From Symbiodinium sp. CCMP2592 (Eukaryota; Sar; Dinophyceae; Suessiales; Symbiodiniaceae), in the NCBI GenBank assembly GCA_905221615.1, contig CAJNDT010003179.1, positions 274,501-338,500 on the forward strand: 64,000 bases of DNA. Direction: 5' to 3'. The position numbers and the translations under genes were made by a program. Shown here piece after piece: positions 11,849 through 26,800 of this stretch. The first letter of the stretch is position 1. Each line of letters starts with the position of its first letter. The notes under the pieces were generated by a model, which had not been told where the DNA came from, ran no database searches, and saw nothing but the letters and a program-made list of their open reading frames with translations.

Positions 11849-14800
11849 GTACAAATATATATATATATATATATAGACAGAGTAAGCAAACTATTTCCAT
11901 TTCATGGCAACATCAAATTAAGAGCCACGACAAGAATGCAGTTTTCTTGCAAAGTGCCTCAGATGCAGGTGGGCCAGGGGATACTCTGAGGAGACTTGGC
12001 AACCTCAACCCTGGGCTGCAAACCCCAAGCCGTATTACAGAGGCCAGAATAATTAGTTGCCAAATTTATTCCTTCGGGTTCCTAATACTATAGAGGAGCC
12101 CCAAGGCCTATTCTAATTATTAAGGCCCCTACATTACTCGTGAGCGGTGACACTTTGTTGGCTCTGCTGAACTCAAACCACGCCCGAAAGGTTCGGTTCG
12201 AAGGCTAAACCCAAACCTGAACCCCTACTATAGAGGCCTCAATATTTACCTATACTATTTTTGGGGGGTTCCTTATCTTAAATTATAGCATAGTATACCC
12301 TCCCAAAACCCTGTTCTAAGTCTTAAGGCCGTTATATTCCACCGTGAGCCGAGGTCCCCTTCAGCAGCAACAACAAGAAAGCCAACACAACGGCAACAGC
12401 AACAGCAAACAGCTGCAGCCGCAGAAACGAGAAGCGGCACCCGGCACCACAACAACCAACCCCAAAGCCCGCAGCCACCAGAACCATGTACCAACAAGAA
12501 AGTCATGAAACCAATGCTGCAACCACAGGCCCGGCAGACCCCATTTTGCTGAAGAGCGGAGGACGATCACGACCATTGCCTTGATCCTTGCCAGCCCACA
12601 GCGGGAGTCTCGTGCAGCAGCCGGGAAGTCACCAGGCCGGGGAAGACACCGTCAGAGCCATTTGGGAGTTTCCGAAAATTAGGGGTACCTTGATTGTTAT
12701 TTTGGGGTCGTTATAATAAGGATCCTACTATTTAGGGCACGATATTCGGGTCCCCTGTTTTCGGAAATTCCCATTTGTTGAAAGAGCCCTGACGTGGATG
12801 CCGGTTGAAACGGGGTTTCGGTGGCAGGGTGTGCGTGTATTTGCGCTCTACTTTCGAGCTTGTTTCCAGGGCGAGAGCCTTGGAGTTTTGTCTTAATTAA
12901 TTTGGGCATGCTGCAAGCTTTGCTTGAGATGTCGTGCAAAAAATGTGCATGTTCTTTCGGACGACGTCCAACTACGAAATAAGTGGAAAGCACCTTGATG
13001 ACTGCCTTAGGGGCGGCCCAGCTGTTGAATCCCTTTTTCTGCTTTCCGTCTGCTTGCGACCCCCTCCTGCCCCTCGCCCTTCTCTCCCTTCTCTGGCTCT
13101 ATCCTAAGGCCCCGAAGTAGTTCCTTTTTGGGGTTCATATTTTATTCTGCGAGGTAATCCCAAAAAGGAACTACTATCGGGCCTCTGGGTATCTTGCTGC
13201 GATTCAGGCAAAAACCTTGTTGTTTGCCCGCTGTCGGTGCTCTACAACTGGTCGGAGCAGCTGAAGTTGCATGCGCCAAGCCTTCGAGTCAGGACTCGTC
13301 GGCGCCGCGGAGGGATTGGGGCCTAAGGCCTAAGATTTGTATTGTAGCAGATTAATAAAACTTACGCGTTTGGTGTTTTGGGACTTGTATTGTAGAGTCT
13401 GGGAGTTAAGATTCCGAATTGGTTCCGAAGATGTGGAAATCACGCACAGGCAGGAACAAGATGCATCACGTAAACCACGTAAGTTTATCGCCGTCGTCCT
13501 CCACCATGTCTGCCCTTGCCCCATGGGCTAGGTTTCAGAATCCACCTTTCTAGCGGGTTCTTGCAGGTTTATGTGGTCTCATATTGTTTTAAATGCCACG
13601 TGTGCGAGGACGTATCACGGTCCAGACCGCGATCGCCACCCGAAGACTTTTGGTCTGCATGACGTGACATTGAGCCTTTGCTGCATCACAGCTTCATGTC
13701 TGCTGCCGGACGCTGAGAAGCTGAACCCTGACGGTCTAACGCCGTCGCTAGCGCCCGAAATCTTACAGACGGAGGACGTCACTGAGGTTCGTGTAGTCAT
13801 GATGTGCGCAACCTGTTGAATAAGCACTCACCTCACACCCGTGCTTGAACGTAGGATCTCGTGCAACAACACCGAGTTCTTCCACATTCCCAGCCAGGAC
13901 TACCTATGATGTTCTTCGGGCGGAAGCCAGGGACAAGAGCCAGGCCTGATTTGGAGAGGGGGTCAGGATTCTGGTGCAACGGGGGTTGGCCCCATCACTG
14001 CGCTGATAATGGAAGACGGCTGCAAAGCCTAAGCCGTAAAACCCTGAAGCACGAAGCCATCCGAAACCCCTGTGCAGACTTTCCGCGTCGAGGGGAGTGA
14101 CGTATCAGTTGTTGCACTCAGCCACATGTCACCGTAGATTGCAGCATGCCCTTGAAGTGGTAGTCTCTGATGTTCTGCTCTACTAATTACATCTTATTTG
14201 GAAAGTTGTAGACGTAAGTACGCAGTTACCACATCTTTGTCGTTTGAGCTCTTTCATCCATCCAGGCTCCTCGTGCCGACAAGGCTTCATTCCTGAAGCA
14301 TGAATATATGAAGATCAGTGGAATGTCCTTCCTTTAGATAGTTCGAAATTCCTTTCAAACGGGAGGGTCGGCATAGCAAGGAACTCAGCACATGGGCTCT
14401 GAAAAGAAGGATCCCCGATTGTCTCCAGCCCTCAGATTCTTTCGGATTCTCGCGATGGGCTTTCGAACCTGCGCACTTCCGGTTGTAGTTTCGTTTCTGT
14501 TTGTCGGTGTCCTTGTTGTCCTGCAGGATACTAACCCTAACCTGGTCAACTGAGCAGGGGATCACGTGGTCGAGAATAGGAAGTTAGCCCCCGGATCACC
14601 TAAAGATGTACACTGTGCAACAGCTTCAAGCATAGCTTTAGGGCCTGGGCTCCGTTGCTTGGCAGCGGGCTGTTCTCGATGAGGCTCACGTGGCCAGGCA
14701 GCATATTCAAACACTGGGTCATGCATGTTGAGCCGCACCACTTCAGGCTGTTCCTGTTGTGAGTTTTGGGCCGGGTGAACGGGATGTAGGGTTTTGCGAG

Positions 14801-17800
14801 TTGAGCTTAAACCCCCGAGCTTTGTAACCCTCGCCCACCACAGCTATGCAAGCTGGAACTGCAGATGTGGAAGTTCAGGGCCTACAATTTTGGGGCCCAG
14901 GGGTGTGGGCTCGGTTTAGTCTTAGGGGCTTGGGGTTTACAGCTTAGGGAATAAGGAATATACAATAATTCCCATATAGGGTCCTTAAGGTCATGCAGGA
15001 TTTTTATCATCAACCGTAGTCCAGTCTGCAGAGCCAGGCGAACAGGACGCGAGGAGAGGGGCCAGGAACACCATGACGGATGTGCACCAAGACTGCTGCC
15101 AAGATCCTATCTCCCCACAGTGTGTGCCGCTGACTAGGCTAAGTCGCTTAAAAAGATGCCTGAACTGGACACCAGTTTAGGCTTCAGCCCTTAAGGAACA
15201 ATCGTAAGTTGCAGAGTATACACCCCAGAGCTGGGAACCTTCAGCTGATGAGCTGCATAGGACCGTTGTTTGTCAGTAAGCATCTTAAGCTATGGTCTGT
15301 CGATGGCTAGTGCTCCTAAGCCTTTTTCGAGTCTCTTAGATATATTTGGATACTGCAAGGTTTTGCCAGTCTGCAACAGGTGATCAAGGGCCATCGGCAA
15401 GCGACGGCGCAGGCTGCAGCCTACCCGCACTTAGATATGGGAGTTTCCGAAAATTAGGGGTACCTTATTTTGGGGTCCTTATAATAAGGATCCTACTACT
15501 TAGGGTACTATATCAGGGTCCCCTATTTGCGGAAAGTCCCGTATAAGCCCTTGAGGGGTGCGGTTCCCAGGAGGTTGGAAGTTGAGGGGAGGTGCTTCAG
15601 GCTTCCGGAACCCCTATAAACACCTGAGCCTAGGCCCAAATCCATATACCTTGACTGGCCATGGGTTCTAGTAGTACTATAAACTATATCATAATATCTT
15701 GTTAGTAGTGTTATAAACTATATCATAATATCTTGTTAGTAGTATTATAAACTATATCACAATATCTTGTTAGTTGTCACAGTTTAAGTCTGCTGGCCAG
15801 TTGGCTTCAAAGGTTCATGGCTCGGACCGGAGTGCTCCCGAGATCCCCATGAACCGAAAAGACGGAATCCAGAACCCCAAAGCCCAGAAACCACGAACTC
15901 CGCCCTCGCTTGTGAAGCTTCGACCCTCAGCCCTCTCCAAAAACTTCAAAGCTAAACCCAAAGCTGCACTCTTGTATAGCATTGATGTGCTTGCTTTCGT
16001 GTGGACTGATGACCTTCACACTTCTTTCAGCCGTGCTCTCTGACTTAACCCTGCAACCCGGGCTTGTCGGTCCTAGCAAGATGGAAGGCAAACCACCCAA
16101 AAGCACCGGAACCCAAACCCACAAACGCACGACTGCTTGAGGCCTGAACCCTAAGCCCCTGAACTATGCCCTCAACCTCAGGTGTTCCAGCTCATCACTG
16201 CTGAATGCAAGTGGTGCCTTACCGGGACGCCCATCCAGAACTCCGTGGAGGCTCCGCAATGCCTGTGTTTCGCGTTTACATGTCGGGGCCAGGGGAATGC
16301 AGTCAGTTCATTGTTCAGTTCGAGACCAGTTTGTTTGAATACGCTTTGTACCCGGGTTTTCCCTTTGAGTCGGGGCGTGTTCATGGATGTGTGTTATCCT
16401 TCTGTTCTCCCTTTGGCTTTACATAAGTCGATAGACTCCTTGTTGCATCAGAGAATATGGTGCTGTAGCAGCAAGCCCTGCACTAAAACTTTGAACTCCA
16501 GCGTAACAGGGTGGAATCCGTGGGTTGAAGATGCTTCAGAGCACATACGAATGTTTGTTCCACCGTAAGCCTCGACCCTCAATCTTGCAGTCGAAGCCCC
16601 TCAGGCCCTAAACTTTCAACTAAAAAGCCCATCCCATCTCACCTGGCTGGCTGAGGACCTCTTCTCCTTGGCCCGTTTTCTGAAGCTCGAGCCCTTTGAT
16701 CAGTTCGATTGGTTCAACAGGAGCCAGCTTGTGGATTTGAGTGTCAGGTCTAGGGAGGCAAGGTTTGGAGGGAGTTAGGGAAGCAGGATTTGGGCTGAGA
16801 ACTTCGCATTTTGTGAAGTAGTTTACATAGCCCCTGAAAACTCTATGTAGTCCGAACCCTTAACCTGAATCCCAAATCCTAAGCAAGAGACAGAGATTGA
16901 ATGCCCTGGGCTCGGATTGATAGCTCGATGAGTCTTCTGAAAGCCTTCTAAGATCTTAAAAGGAACTTATCAGCCTAAAGCCCCAGTGTCCGAACCCTCA
17001 AACCGTACAGTTCGAATCCCCGAGCCGCTTGCTTGGAGGGTCGGGAGTCTTCATAAATAGGCAATACGTAGACTTAACTTGTAAGTACCCCAAAAGGCAT
17101 CTTAACTGGGGTTATGGTACTTGTAAGTCTCTACAATAACTACTTACTAAGTCCCCCGACCCTCCAAGTCAGGGGTCATGCAAAGGATCTGGGAGGTTTG
17201 AAAGTCTGAAAGTGGTGAAGGTTTGCGGTGCACGCAGCTTGCAAAGTTGGAATATAATTATCGTATCCCCTTTAAGGTAAATTATAGTGGATCCTACCAT
17301 GAAACCATATTCCAACTTTCTGGAGTTCCCTGTAGGTGTTTCAGAGGCAGTTTTGTATACCTTTGCGGAGTTCAGAGTTCGCAGGCTGGATGGTTGTCAG
17401 TTTCCGGAGCGGACTTTGTTGTTAGGGAAATGTTGCGAAAGCAGATCGTCGGTTTCAATCGTGCACAGCCCTACAGTCCTAAAGGCACGAGATGTCCCCC
17501 CCCCCCCCGCCCGAATCATTTAAGCGTTTGCTCATTGTTCGCTTCCCTTACTTGAGCAGAAAGGCTCCGTACTGCTAGAATGCTAGAACCTATGGTTTAT
17601 GGCCTCCCAAGGCAAAAGGGGCACAAGGCTTTAGATGGGCTTCACAGAACCTAGTAAGGCAGAAAATCAGTGTGAACGGCCAGGGTGCCCGCTACTATAG
17701 TGGGGCCTGAATAATTACCGAGACAATTCGGGGGGCTCCTTATGATAGTTGCAGTATAATGGGCCCCAAAACCTATTCTAATTATTAAGGCCCCTATAGT

Positions 17801-20800
17801 ACTTTCTCCTGAAATCCCGACCTGGACGTCCACAGCCCTTGCAAACCCTTACCTGCGGCTTGGTGAATTTCCAGGTGGGTTGGTTACGAGACCCTCGAAG
17901 ACGAGCAACATCCTTTTCCCAAAGCACTCCTAACCATGGGCCACGGCAATGCATGTGTGTGTGTGTGTGTCTGTGCGTGCGCATGCCCCTGCATCCGTAC
18001 AACGGCATAGAATCAGTAGGTACAGAAGCCCATGCATACACCTACGGATACATGTATGTGTTTACGCACATGTACACACGTGCAAGCTGGCAGGAGTCCT
18101 TTCAATCATGTTGGTGTGCGACTGTAGGCATTGCATGCATGGAGGTACTAAGTAGACAGATGGCAACAATGGGTAGCAGTTTCTACAATCAACTTCTGCG
18201 GCCCACTGGAAACAGGACCATCCTCCGACCTCTGAAGAACCGCGATGCGTCCTGGCTGAAATTTAATTTAGGCAGAAAGCTGCTGCCCAAGACAAAACCA
18301 TGATCATAATGCTAATGCTGGAGCCGAAAGTCAAGCGGTAGCAGTCCTTCATCATAACTGGAACAGCTGCCAAGTGGAGTACACGCGTCTTAGTTGAGGT
18401 CCGCCGGCGTTGGGTTGCTCTCACAGACAGCCTTAGTTAGCTAGAGGTATGCCCCTATACTGTGAAGAAGAAGGCAGCATTGTAATTTCGTTATGATGCT
18501 GACATGAGCGCGAGCTAAGACCAAGACACACTTTCCGCTCGCTGCTTCACCTCAGCAGACTTTGGCCCCCCTAAGGGTCCATGTATCCATATGAGTATAC
18601 ATTGAACCCCAACGTACCTATATAGGGACTAGTTTATGGCCAAAGTATATACTATTTAGGTACATGGACCCTCAGGGTCCGGTGCTTCTGCTCCAAAACC
18701 CGGTGTTTCAGCAGGTTTCCGCTTGTTCTGAGTACGCCAGGTGTGTTGGTTGAATAGGATGTTCAACTCTCATTTCTTTATATATTCCGAGGAGAGACAC
18801 GTTTCTTGACAGCCGCCGGCATGTCAGCTACTGACATACGCCATACACCGAGGGATATTGCATCGTAATATGCGTGTACCGTTTTGGGTAAACGAACTCC
18901 CAGACCCCCGGGAGGATCTAGAAAGTGGATCCCTAATTTGGGGCCCTAAACTATTAAGGGTACTTTACAGGAACCCCCCTTAAGGGATCTACTTTTTGGA
19001 TCCTCCCGGGGGTCTGGGCTAAACATTTCGTTCTGCGAAGGTCTCGGGTTTCGAAAGGCTTCAGCTGCTGTTGCGGACCTGGTGTTTGCGGCGGACCAAG
19101 GACTGCGCAAGCTCAACCCTAAACCCAAACTCTACAGAGTCTAGGTTCCTGAGATGTGCCCTTTTTCCGTGCTGGTTTCTGGCTTCACTTAATAAGCCCA
19201 AACAGTAGGATTAAGGGTACCCTTATTAATTATTAACGGGCTACTCAGGAGCCGAGTTAGTGTGTAAGTAGGGCTCTCGTTTTGCGCTTCGGGCTTTTGC
19301 TTTGGATTCGAAGTGTCTGGCGTCAGACCCGCGATCGAACTTTTTAGGGTTTCGGGCTTAGGGCAGTTTAGGGGTTAGGGCTAGGGTTTAGGGTCGTTTA
19401 GGGTTCAGCGTTTAGGGTTTATTGGCGCTTAAGGTTCAGGGTTTAGGGTTTAGTGCCGTTTAGGATTCAGGGTTTAGGGTTTAGAGCCGTTGAGGGTTTA
19501 GGGTTTAGGGCTTCAGTTCGACGGGGCTCTTGCTGTAACCGGGCTGCTGGACAACGAGGCCTGCTGCACAAAAGGGCTTCAGTGCGGGGTTCAACACTAA
19601 GTGTGCCTTGTTGGCAGAAAGACTCAGCGAGGTTGTCCGAGTTTGGCAGAAACGTTGGGATGTTTGGTTCCGGCTTTAGGTTGACAAGAAACTTAGGGAC
19701 GAAATGAACCTAAAAGGGTTTAAGGCTCCTATACCATTCTGGGGATTCATAGTATAAGGGTATAAGAGCAATACTTAAACGGGTCATCTGGTCCCCAAGG
19801 ACGGGCACGCAACGTAGAAAGTTAGTTTCACTTTCCCGTGCTCCAGAAATCCATAACCTGCTCATGCACTATCAGCTTGTCTAATCGCATACATATTGCG
19901 ACTGTCTGACGTAACCTCAGTGAAGCACAAATCGCAGGCTGTCAGGGAAGTTTTGCATACATGAAGCGTGTAACCTGGAATACACGAAAGTAGAGGAACC
20001 GACCAAGAGCCGTCAAGCAGATGAAGCTTGCATGAAACTCAAGCGGCTGCTTCCACACATATTTCAATTGTTATCATGTTCTCAATTCATAAATGCAGCG
20101 AGCATACCCAAATTTCATGCATACTGCTTGTGACGAGGGCGCAGTGAACCAACGAGACCACAAGCCAGGACATGAGCATTCAGGATGCTGAGACAGGGCT
20201 TTCCCGGCCACTGTTGATGCTGCCCCGGAAGACGCTGGAGGCAAGATCTTTGGATTTAGAGGTTGCATGGGTTTCTTTAGAGATGTCAGGTTTCTGTAAT
20301 ACAGGTGTTGCGCTTATGCTTTGATTGCAAGAGTCACCGGCATCCTCACAGCCTTTTTGACCGGTGCACAGGCTTTAGCTTTGCTGTGCGATTTCGACAA
20401 ACAGAAGAACACCGCTTGACTCATGCGGCAAGCATGCGAGCCGGGGCACTGACTTTACAGATACCAGCCTGAGTTGGCAACGGAACTCCGTTTTGAGCGC
20501 TAAGTCTTGCTGCGTTCTGATGCAAGCAAGGTTGTCAAGGTGCCACTGGACCCCGGCGATCGGGTGCTCTATGATCGTGCTTCGTCTGAACCTAGGGCCA
20601 GAACTCCCAGTGAGGGTTCTTGGAATTAGAATGTCTGTTCGAAGCTGCGCTGGTGAGTATGTTTCGGCTTTGGCAAATCTGCCCTTCGTGTTAGGAGGAG
20701 AAGGCTTTCTAAGCACAACATGTTTGCTCTCTGTCGACCCGTATTATTAATAGTATTAGTAGTATTAGTCGTGTTACTATTATTATTATTACTGTTATTA

Positions 20801-23800
20801 TTATTACTATTATTATTATTATTATTATCATTATTATTATTAGTAGTAGTAGTAGTAGTACTGAAAGTCTCCGAAGCATTCCGAAGCCTCAAGCCGGACT
20901 CTTCTAGCCGCCTGATGCGCTGACTCGCAAAGCCAAGAACTCTGACCGTTCAACCCCCTAGTAGTAGAGTAGGGTAGTATAGTCCCTAAATACCCCCAAC
21001 ATGACCAAAAAGGTTAACCTTTAGTTCCCCATGATACCCGACAAGTAGGACCCGCAATAAGGTTTGTTCAACTGCGCAGCGGAGCGTGTCAAAGAGCTGG
21101 AGGCGAGCCATGAGTGTTGATATCCTTTATATGGTGGGGGTATAGAAACCCCAAAAAGTTAAAGGTTACCTAAATTCAGATTCCGGACGTTATGCTTTCG
21201 GGTGGTTTGAGATTTGGTTTATGAGGTTTTGGCGCATAGCTGTTGGTTTTGAGTGTTTTAGGTTTACATTACGGTGTGTGGAAAGGCTACTGCTAACAGA
21301 TTGAAAGTGCACCGTTGTTATCGTGGGGCTGGCTTACGGATCAATTTGTTTGACAGCATATAGCACAGCGTGATGAAACCAATCCGCTGTGCCATTAGTG
21401 CGTCGATGAACCAGTATCGCTGCAGACCTTGCAGGCTTAGTCCGAGAGTGAGTGTCAACAAAAGCCAAAGACCACATGTTCGCCCAAAATGGAAGCCTGT
21501 GCCTAAACCCTAAACCCTGAACCCTAAACCCTAACTGTGGGGTCGGGTTTGTCAGTGATTTAGCAGATAGCAGGTTTCTGTTGCGAGCTCTGGTGGATCC
21601 CGGAGTGGTGGTCTAGAGACTTTTGCGAGTCTTGTGCCATTTAGGAGCACTCCTCCAGCAAGAGGGGAAGTTGGTGGTGTTTGCATGGACATAGCCAGGA
21701 TGGTGGTGATGCTGTCGTTGCTGCTTCTGGTGACGAGGATTCTGCTTGCCCTGTTGATGATGCTGCTGGTGAAGATAGCCGTGAGGAGCCCGATGACGAA
21801 GCCAGTGGTGCAGGCGATGCTGATGCAGATACATGTGCTGGTGGTAGGGATGGTGATGATTACGATGGTGAGGATGAAGATGAGGATGAGACTCAAAACT
21901 CAACCTCGTACTAACCAAGTGGTAGATAGAAGTGAGCCCGACAACCACAAGGTACAAGATGAAGAGGAACTTTGGCATTCCAGCGCGAAACTAGCACAAC
22001 GGCAGCACACAGGAGAGGAGCCAGCTGGGCCAAAACTTCTCGCAGGTGCCTGGCCAGAAGGTTGAGTTGGTCAATAGGGGCTCAGGGTTTAGTGGTTGAG
22101 GGGTCCGGGGTTCCGGGTTTAGGGTTTATAGGATTTACAGGGGTTACTCGGAGCACGGGCATGGCTGACTTCCCATCTGAACAGGCTTAGAGCCTGGGTT
22201 CTCAAAAAGGGGTCTTAGGTTCATATAATGAGGGTGAGGAGTTTAGGGTTTTCGTGAACCATAGTTGGGTTTCAAGGATTTGTGGGGGTTTCGGGTTCGA
22301 AGCGAACCTAGATGCTTCAAGTTTAGGTTTTGGATGTCATGAGCACAGGGTCACCAGCCTGCCAAAGCCAAGTCTGCGCAACTTTTCAGCAAGGCCGTAA
22401 AGAGCAAGGCTCAATGCACTTTGGAAGCGCGTATAAGACTTATCTTCGCATGCAGCGGGAGATCAGGTGCCGTGGGTCACAGACCCGGGCGGCACAAGAG
22501 CGATTATGAACAGGAGAGGATCACCATCTGGCATCGTAGAATACACGACCAAAGCAGACAACATACAACGTAGAGGCATAAACTGTGTGTATATATATAT
22601 ATATATCACCATATATATATATATATATATTTATTTATTTATTCACAGGTGCAGAGAGAAAGAAATACGTAGGGTCTTGAAAGACATTGGTTTGGAGAAC
22701 AAGAGCTGGAACCCCTCAAGGTGCTGTCCCTGCTTGTTCGGCTCCGCCAGCAGCTTGTCCTGCTATAGTCTGTCCATTTGGGCTTAGGGGGTTTTAGGGT
22801 TTAGGGTTTTAGAGTTTGGAGGGGTTCGAGGTTTACTAGGCCACGTTGTGTCATGCTTTGCGTTCCCTGCTTTTTCAGTCCTAGAACCCCAAACCTACAG
22901 TTTACACTCCCATATCGTTTTCATTTGGAGGGGTTGAATTTTTAATCAGAAACGTTCACAGGCAGTCTAGCGCAGGATGAGTGATGATAAATTTCTTTAA
23001 CCCCACGGAATGCAACACCCCAAACACCCAAACACCCATCAGCAAGATCCAACCCCACTCACAACATCGAATCCCAAGCCTTCACCATATCAACCGAAAA
23101 CCTTTCAGCAAGTTCCAGCTCCCCAATGGCCCAAACCCCAAACTCTCCAGCGTGACAAGCTGCTAAGTCCCAACACTTCCCCAAACTCGGAGCCCAAAAT
23201 CCTTCAATCAAGACGTCAGAACCTACTCCCAAAGCCCTACTCTAAACATAGACCCGGAACCCATCTCTCCCAAAATCTCCTATGATTAAAGCTCATCAAG
23301 GAGCTATCTATGACATTTGTAAGACCCTCTGCGCACCTCACTTGCAAGCCCGTAATTCAGGAACCCGAAGGCTTGGCAATACGATGTGTTAGGCGTTTAG
23401 GGTTCCTTATTAGAGGTAAATCTGAAAAGCGCATACCCCAGAACCCAACTTGACATCAGAAAGGACCTTAATGTAGGGGCATGTTGGGGGTTTTTTAAAA
23501 GGTTTTTCTAGTCTAATATGCCCCAAGGTTTTACTTTAATTATTAAGGCCCCTACATTATACACTATGTTCGCCCCAGGCTTTGCTGTGCCAGCTCCTTG
23601 CTCCCGTCTGCGCTTCTGACCGAACTGCGGCAAGGGAAAGGCTTCCGTGGGCTTGGGGCTTTGGGGGGTTTAGAGTTTGTTTAGAGTAGGAGCCCAAAAG
23701 TTGGAAACCCAATAGCCTCAACCCTTAAGAGCAAGGTATAGGGAATCCCAGCACTATTTGGCCTTAATCCGGTTTCCAACTCTACAGGGTTGACTGTAGG

Positions 23801-26800
23801 GTCATCGGGTTTAGGGTGTTGGTTCCACGGTTCAGGGGCTTGAGGATCGCCGACCTTTTCCGGCGGGGTGACGTGATGGCTGATGTAGGGTTTCTGCTAC
23901 CGCACAGGATCGCAGTGCTCTCATCGGTTGTTGGCTTCTGGAGTGCAAGGTAAGAAGCCTGCGAATCATCGTAAGAAGTCGTATATGGTTTACGGTCTAT
24001 ACCTTCATTATGGGTCCTGTGAACACGGTCAAACCCTCTGCCCTAACAAAGCCACAACAAACCCTGTAGGCACTCGTGGAAAGCCCTTCGCAGTCTTCAC
24101 AGGGGGGCCGGAAATAATACGAGACTACTTCTCGCCCCTGTAGTCCACATATTCACATATAATTATCAAATGCCGTGACCGACGGACCTTATTGTATCTA
24201 CTATATAAGGCCACTGTTGTAGAATCCACAAAAGGAGCCCTTAGCAGACCCTTGCACGCAAAATCATGCTAAGGATCCATCTGTAGTTCAAGTACGGTAC
24301 ATACTCCCTAGAGGCCAAATGCTTGAAGGGCTCCTTTAAGAGAACTCGACGGTGTCCGTTAAAGGGTGCCTCTAAAGGTTCCTTTGAAGGACCCCCTGAA
24401 GGAGCCCCTATAGATGAAGGAGCCCCTGTAGATCCCTTAAAGGACCCCTTGAAGGAGCCCTACTAGATCCTTTAAAGGACCCCTTGAAGGAGCCCCTATT
24501 GATCCCTTAGAGGACCCCGTAAAGGAGGCCCTATAGATCCGTTTAGGGACCCCTTGAAGGCGCCCCTATAGATCCCTTAAAGGACCCGGAAGGAGCCCCT
24601 ATAGATCCAGATCCCTTAAAGGACCCTTGAAGGAGCCCCTATTGGGCCCTATAGTTAAAGAACCCCTTATTGGAGCCCCTATAGATCTAGATCCCTTAAA
24701 GGACCCCTTGAAGGAGCCCCTTTTGATCCAGATCCCTTAAAGGATCCTCCGAAACAGCTGCAGCTGAAGAGGCGATGCTGCCCGGGTCCTCGAAGCCGCC
24801 ACAGCTGCCCTGGGCAAGGACAAGGTGAAGCTTTCGGTGTAAGAGTATAAGCATATATATATATATATATATATATATTTTTATGTATGTATATATATAT
24901 AGATCGTATTATAGGGTTTAGGGTTTAGGGTGAAGTTTTCCTAGTAGCTGAGTAGGTAACCTTTAACCTTTTGGGTACCTCTTGGGGTTTTCATGATCCT
25001 AGCATAACTGAAAACTGAAAAGGTTGACCTGTTTTGGCTAGGATACCCAGCCCCTAAGGTGTAGTGTATTTGTGTAAGAATGCATAGGCAATACAGAGCT
25101 TGAGGGTGCAGTAACAGCAGTGTGTAGGGTCGGAGTCGTTGTACTATAAGCTTCCAGTTATTAAGGCTCCCACAGTCAGAAAATTGCAGGGCTCGGAATC
25201 TTTAGTGCATGTGATGGCTAGGGCTCCTGATTACAAGAATGTTTAAACCTGTACCTCCCCGTCCAACTATAAGGGTTACCGAAACAGGTATTTTATGGCT
25301 TCAGGGTAGATGTTCCTGAAGAATCATGATTTCAAAAGCTTGGAGTACTTCACATCTGGACAGCGTAAACCCGACGGGTTAGTAAGACTTTGGCGTCACA
25401 GGCACTTCATGGCACTTCTAGACATTAGGGCATTAGGGTTCTTGAAGGTGCAGCACGGGCTTTTGCTCTCGCAAGTCGGTTCGCATCCGCACTGCAGGTG
25501 GTGGCAGTTCGAGTGCATGTACCACCAACAAAGAGGCTTGAAACGAGCCTGGGGTAAACCTGAGCATAGTATGTCAGCAGGAAGCCCCAAGCATTAGAAC
25601 TGCCGGGACCGCTTTGCACCCCACAGGCTCGCAATCCCAGTCACTTGCAAAACATACGCCAAAGCATAGAACGAGCAAGTCAGGGCTTTGTAGGGTTACG
25701 GTTGAGGCTTTAGGGCATGCTTTCAAAATCTCAAGGCGGCGAACTCTTGGGCTTGGCTTACCTGAAAGCACCTTCCATTAGAGTTGCGAGAGCGTACCAT
25801 GGGGGCCTTAATAATGACCGATACTATTTCGGTGGTTCCTTACTATAATTATATTATCATATATCCCAAAACCCTCTTCTGATTATGAAGGCCCCTATAT
25901 CCCAAAATTCCTTATATAGAGCTCTTATGAACCCTCTTAAGGGGCCCTCTGCCCTGGAAGGTTGAGCATCTGCTTCGCAATCTCGCCCAAGCGCAGGAAG
26001 ACGACTGCCTCCTGACGATGGTTTTGACTAGGACCCAGAGTAGGCCCTTATTCCCATTTTTAGGGTTTAGGTTCCCTTATAACCCACTTTAACACAAAAA
26101 GGGCACCCTTTTTATCCCTAGGTTACTCTTAGGTCTAGTTGAGGTTATTTCCACGGACCCTCAGCCCGAAATTGAAAAAAGGGGCTGGACCTCCAAACCG
26201 CCACCTTGGCCTTAGTCGCTGCAGGAATCTAGGAGCTTGATACTTGATTGCAATACGCGGTGCCCCAAAACTTGTTTGCCATCTTGATGTCTTGAAGATA
26301 CACTGCCGATTCCGTTCGCTGCCTTTTCGTTTGTCTCTGAAGGTGCCCACAACTGCAGGGAATTTCGGGTTTAGGGTGTCTTGGCGCATTAGGGTTCAGG
26401 GGTATAGGGCTTATGCACGGAAGCCGAGGTAGCATCTGTATGGAGTCGGGCTGTGATATCGTCACGCGCTGCGGTCACGTATTTCACCGTGCGCCTGGGC
26501 TTATTCACGATGTCAGTTTCAGTGTTGCTGGAGTCTTGACGGGCCTGAAAAGCTAGAGTACGGATAGTAGGGTTTGGGGGCCCGGTATACATTTAAACAT
26601 AGACAGGAACCCCCAAATAGTGTAGTATTGAGATGAAAGAGAACCATGAACTCCATAACTAGGTGTCTCGTTACCCCCACGCTCAATGCTGGTTCGCTTC
26701 ACACGTTTGGCGGCGGGCCTCTAACATGTACTGCAGTGACAACCCAACGAGCAGCCTCGAAGCAAAGGCCTCCTGAAGTCCTGAAATGGGAGTTTCCGAA

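Noticed and set aside
14160-14200. Possible VLLTTY exon of SNF2 (gatgttctgctctactaa)
   Set aside because: The frame breaks at a stop after four codons; it would need a frameshift.
20626-20923. Poly-Asn and poly-Leu frames near 20.8 kb
   Set aside because: Both strands of an ATT/AGT repeat.
21613-21978. His-rich minus-strand frame
   Set aside because: Complement of the GATGGT-like acidic stretch; the plus strand is the more plausible coding strand, if any.
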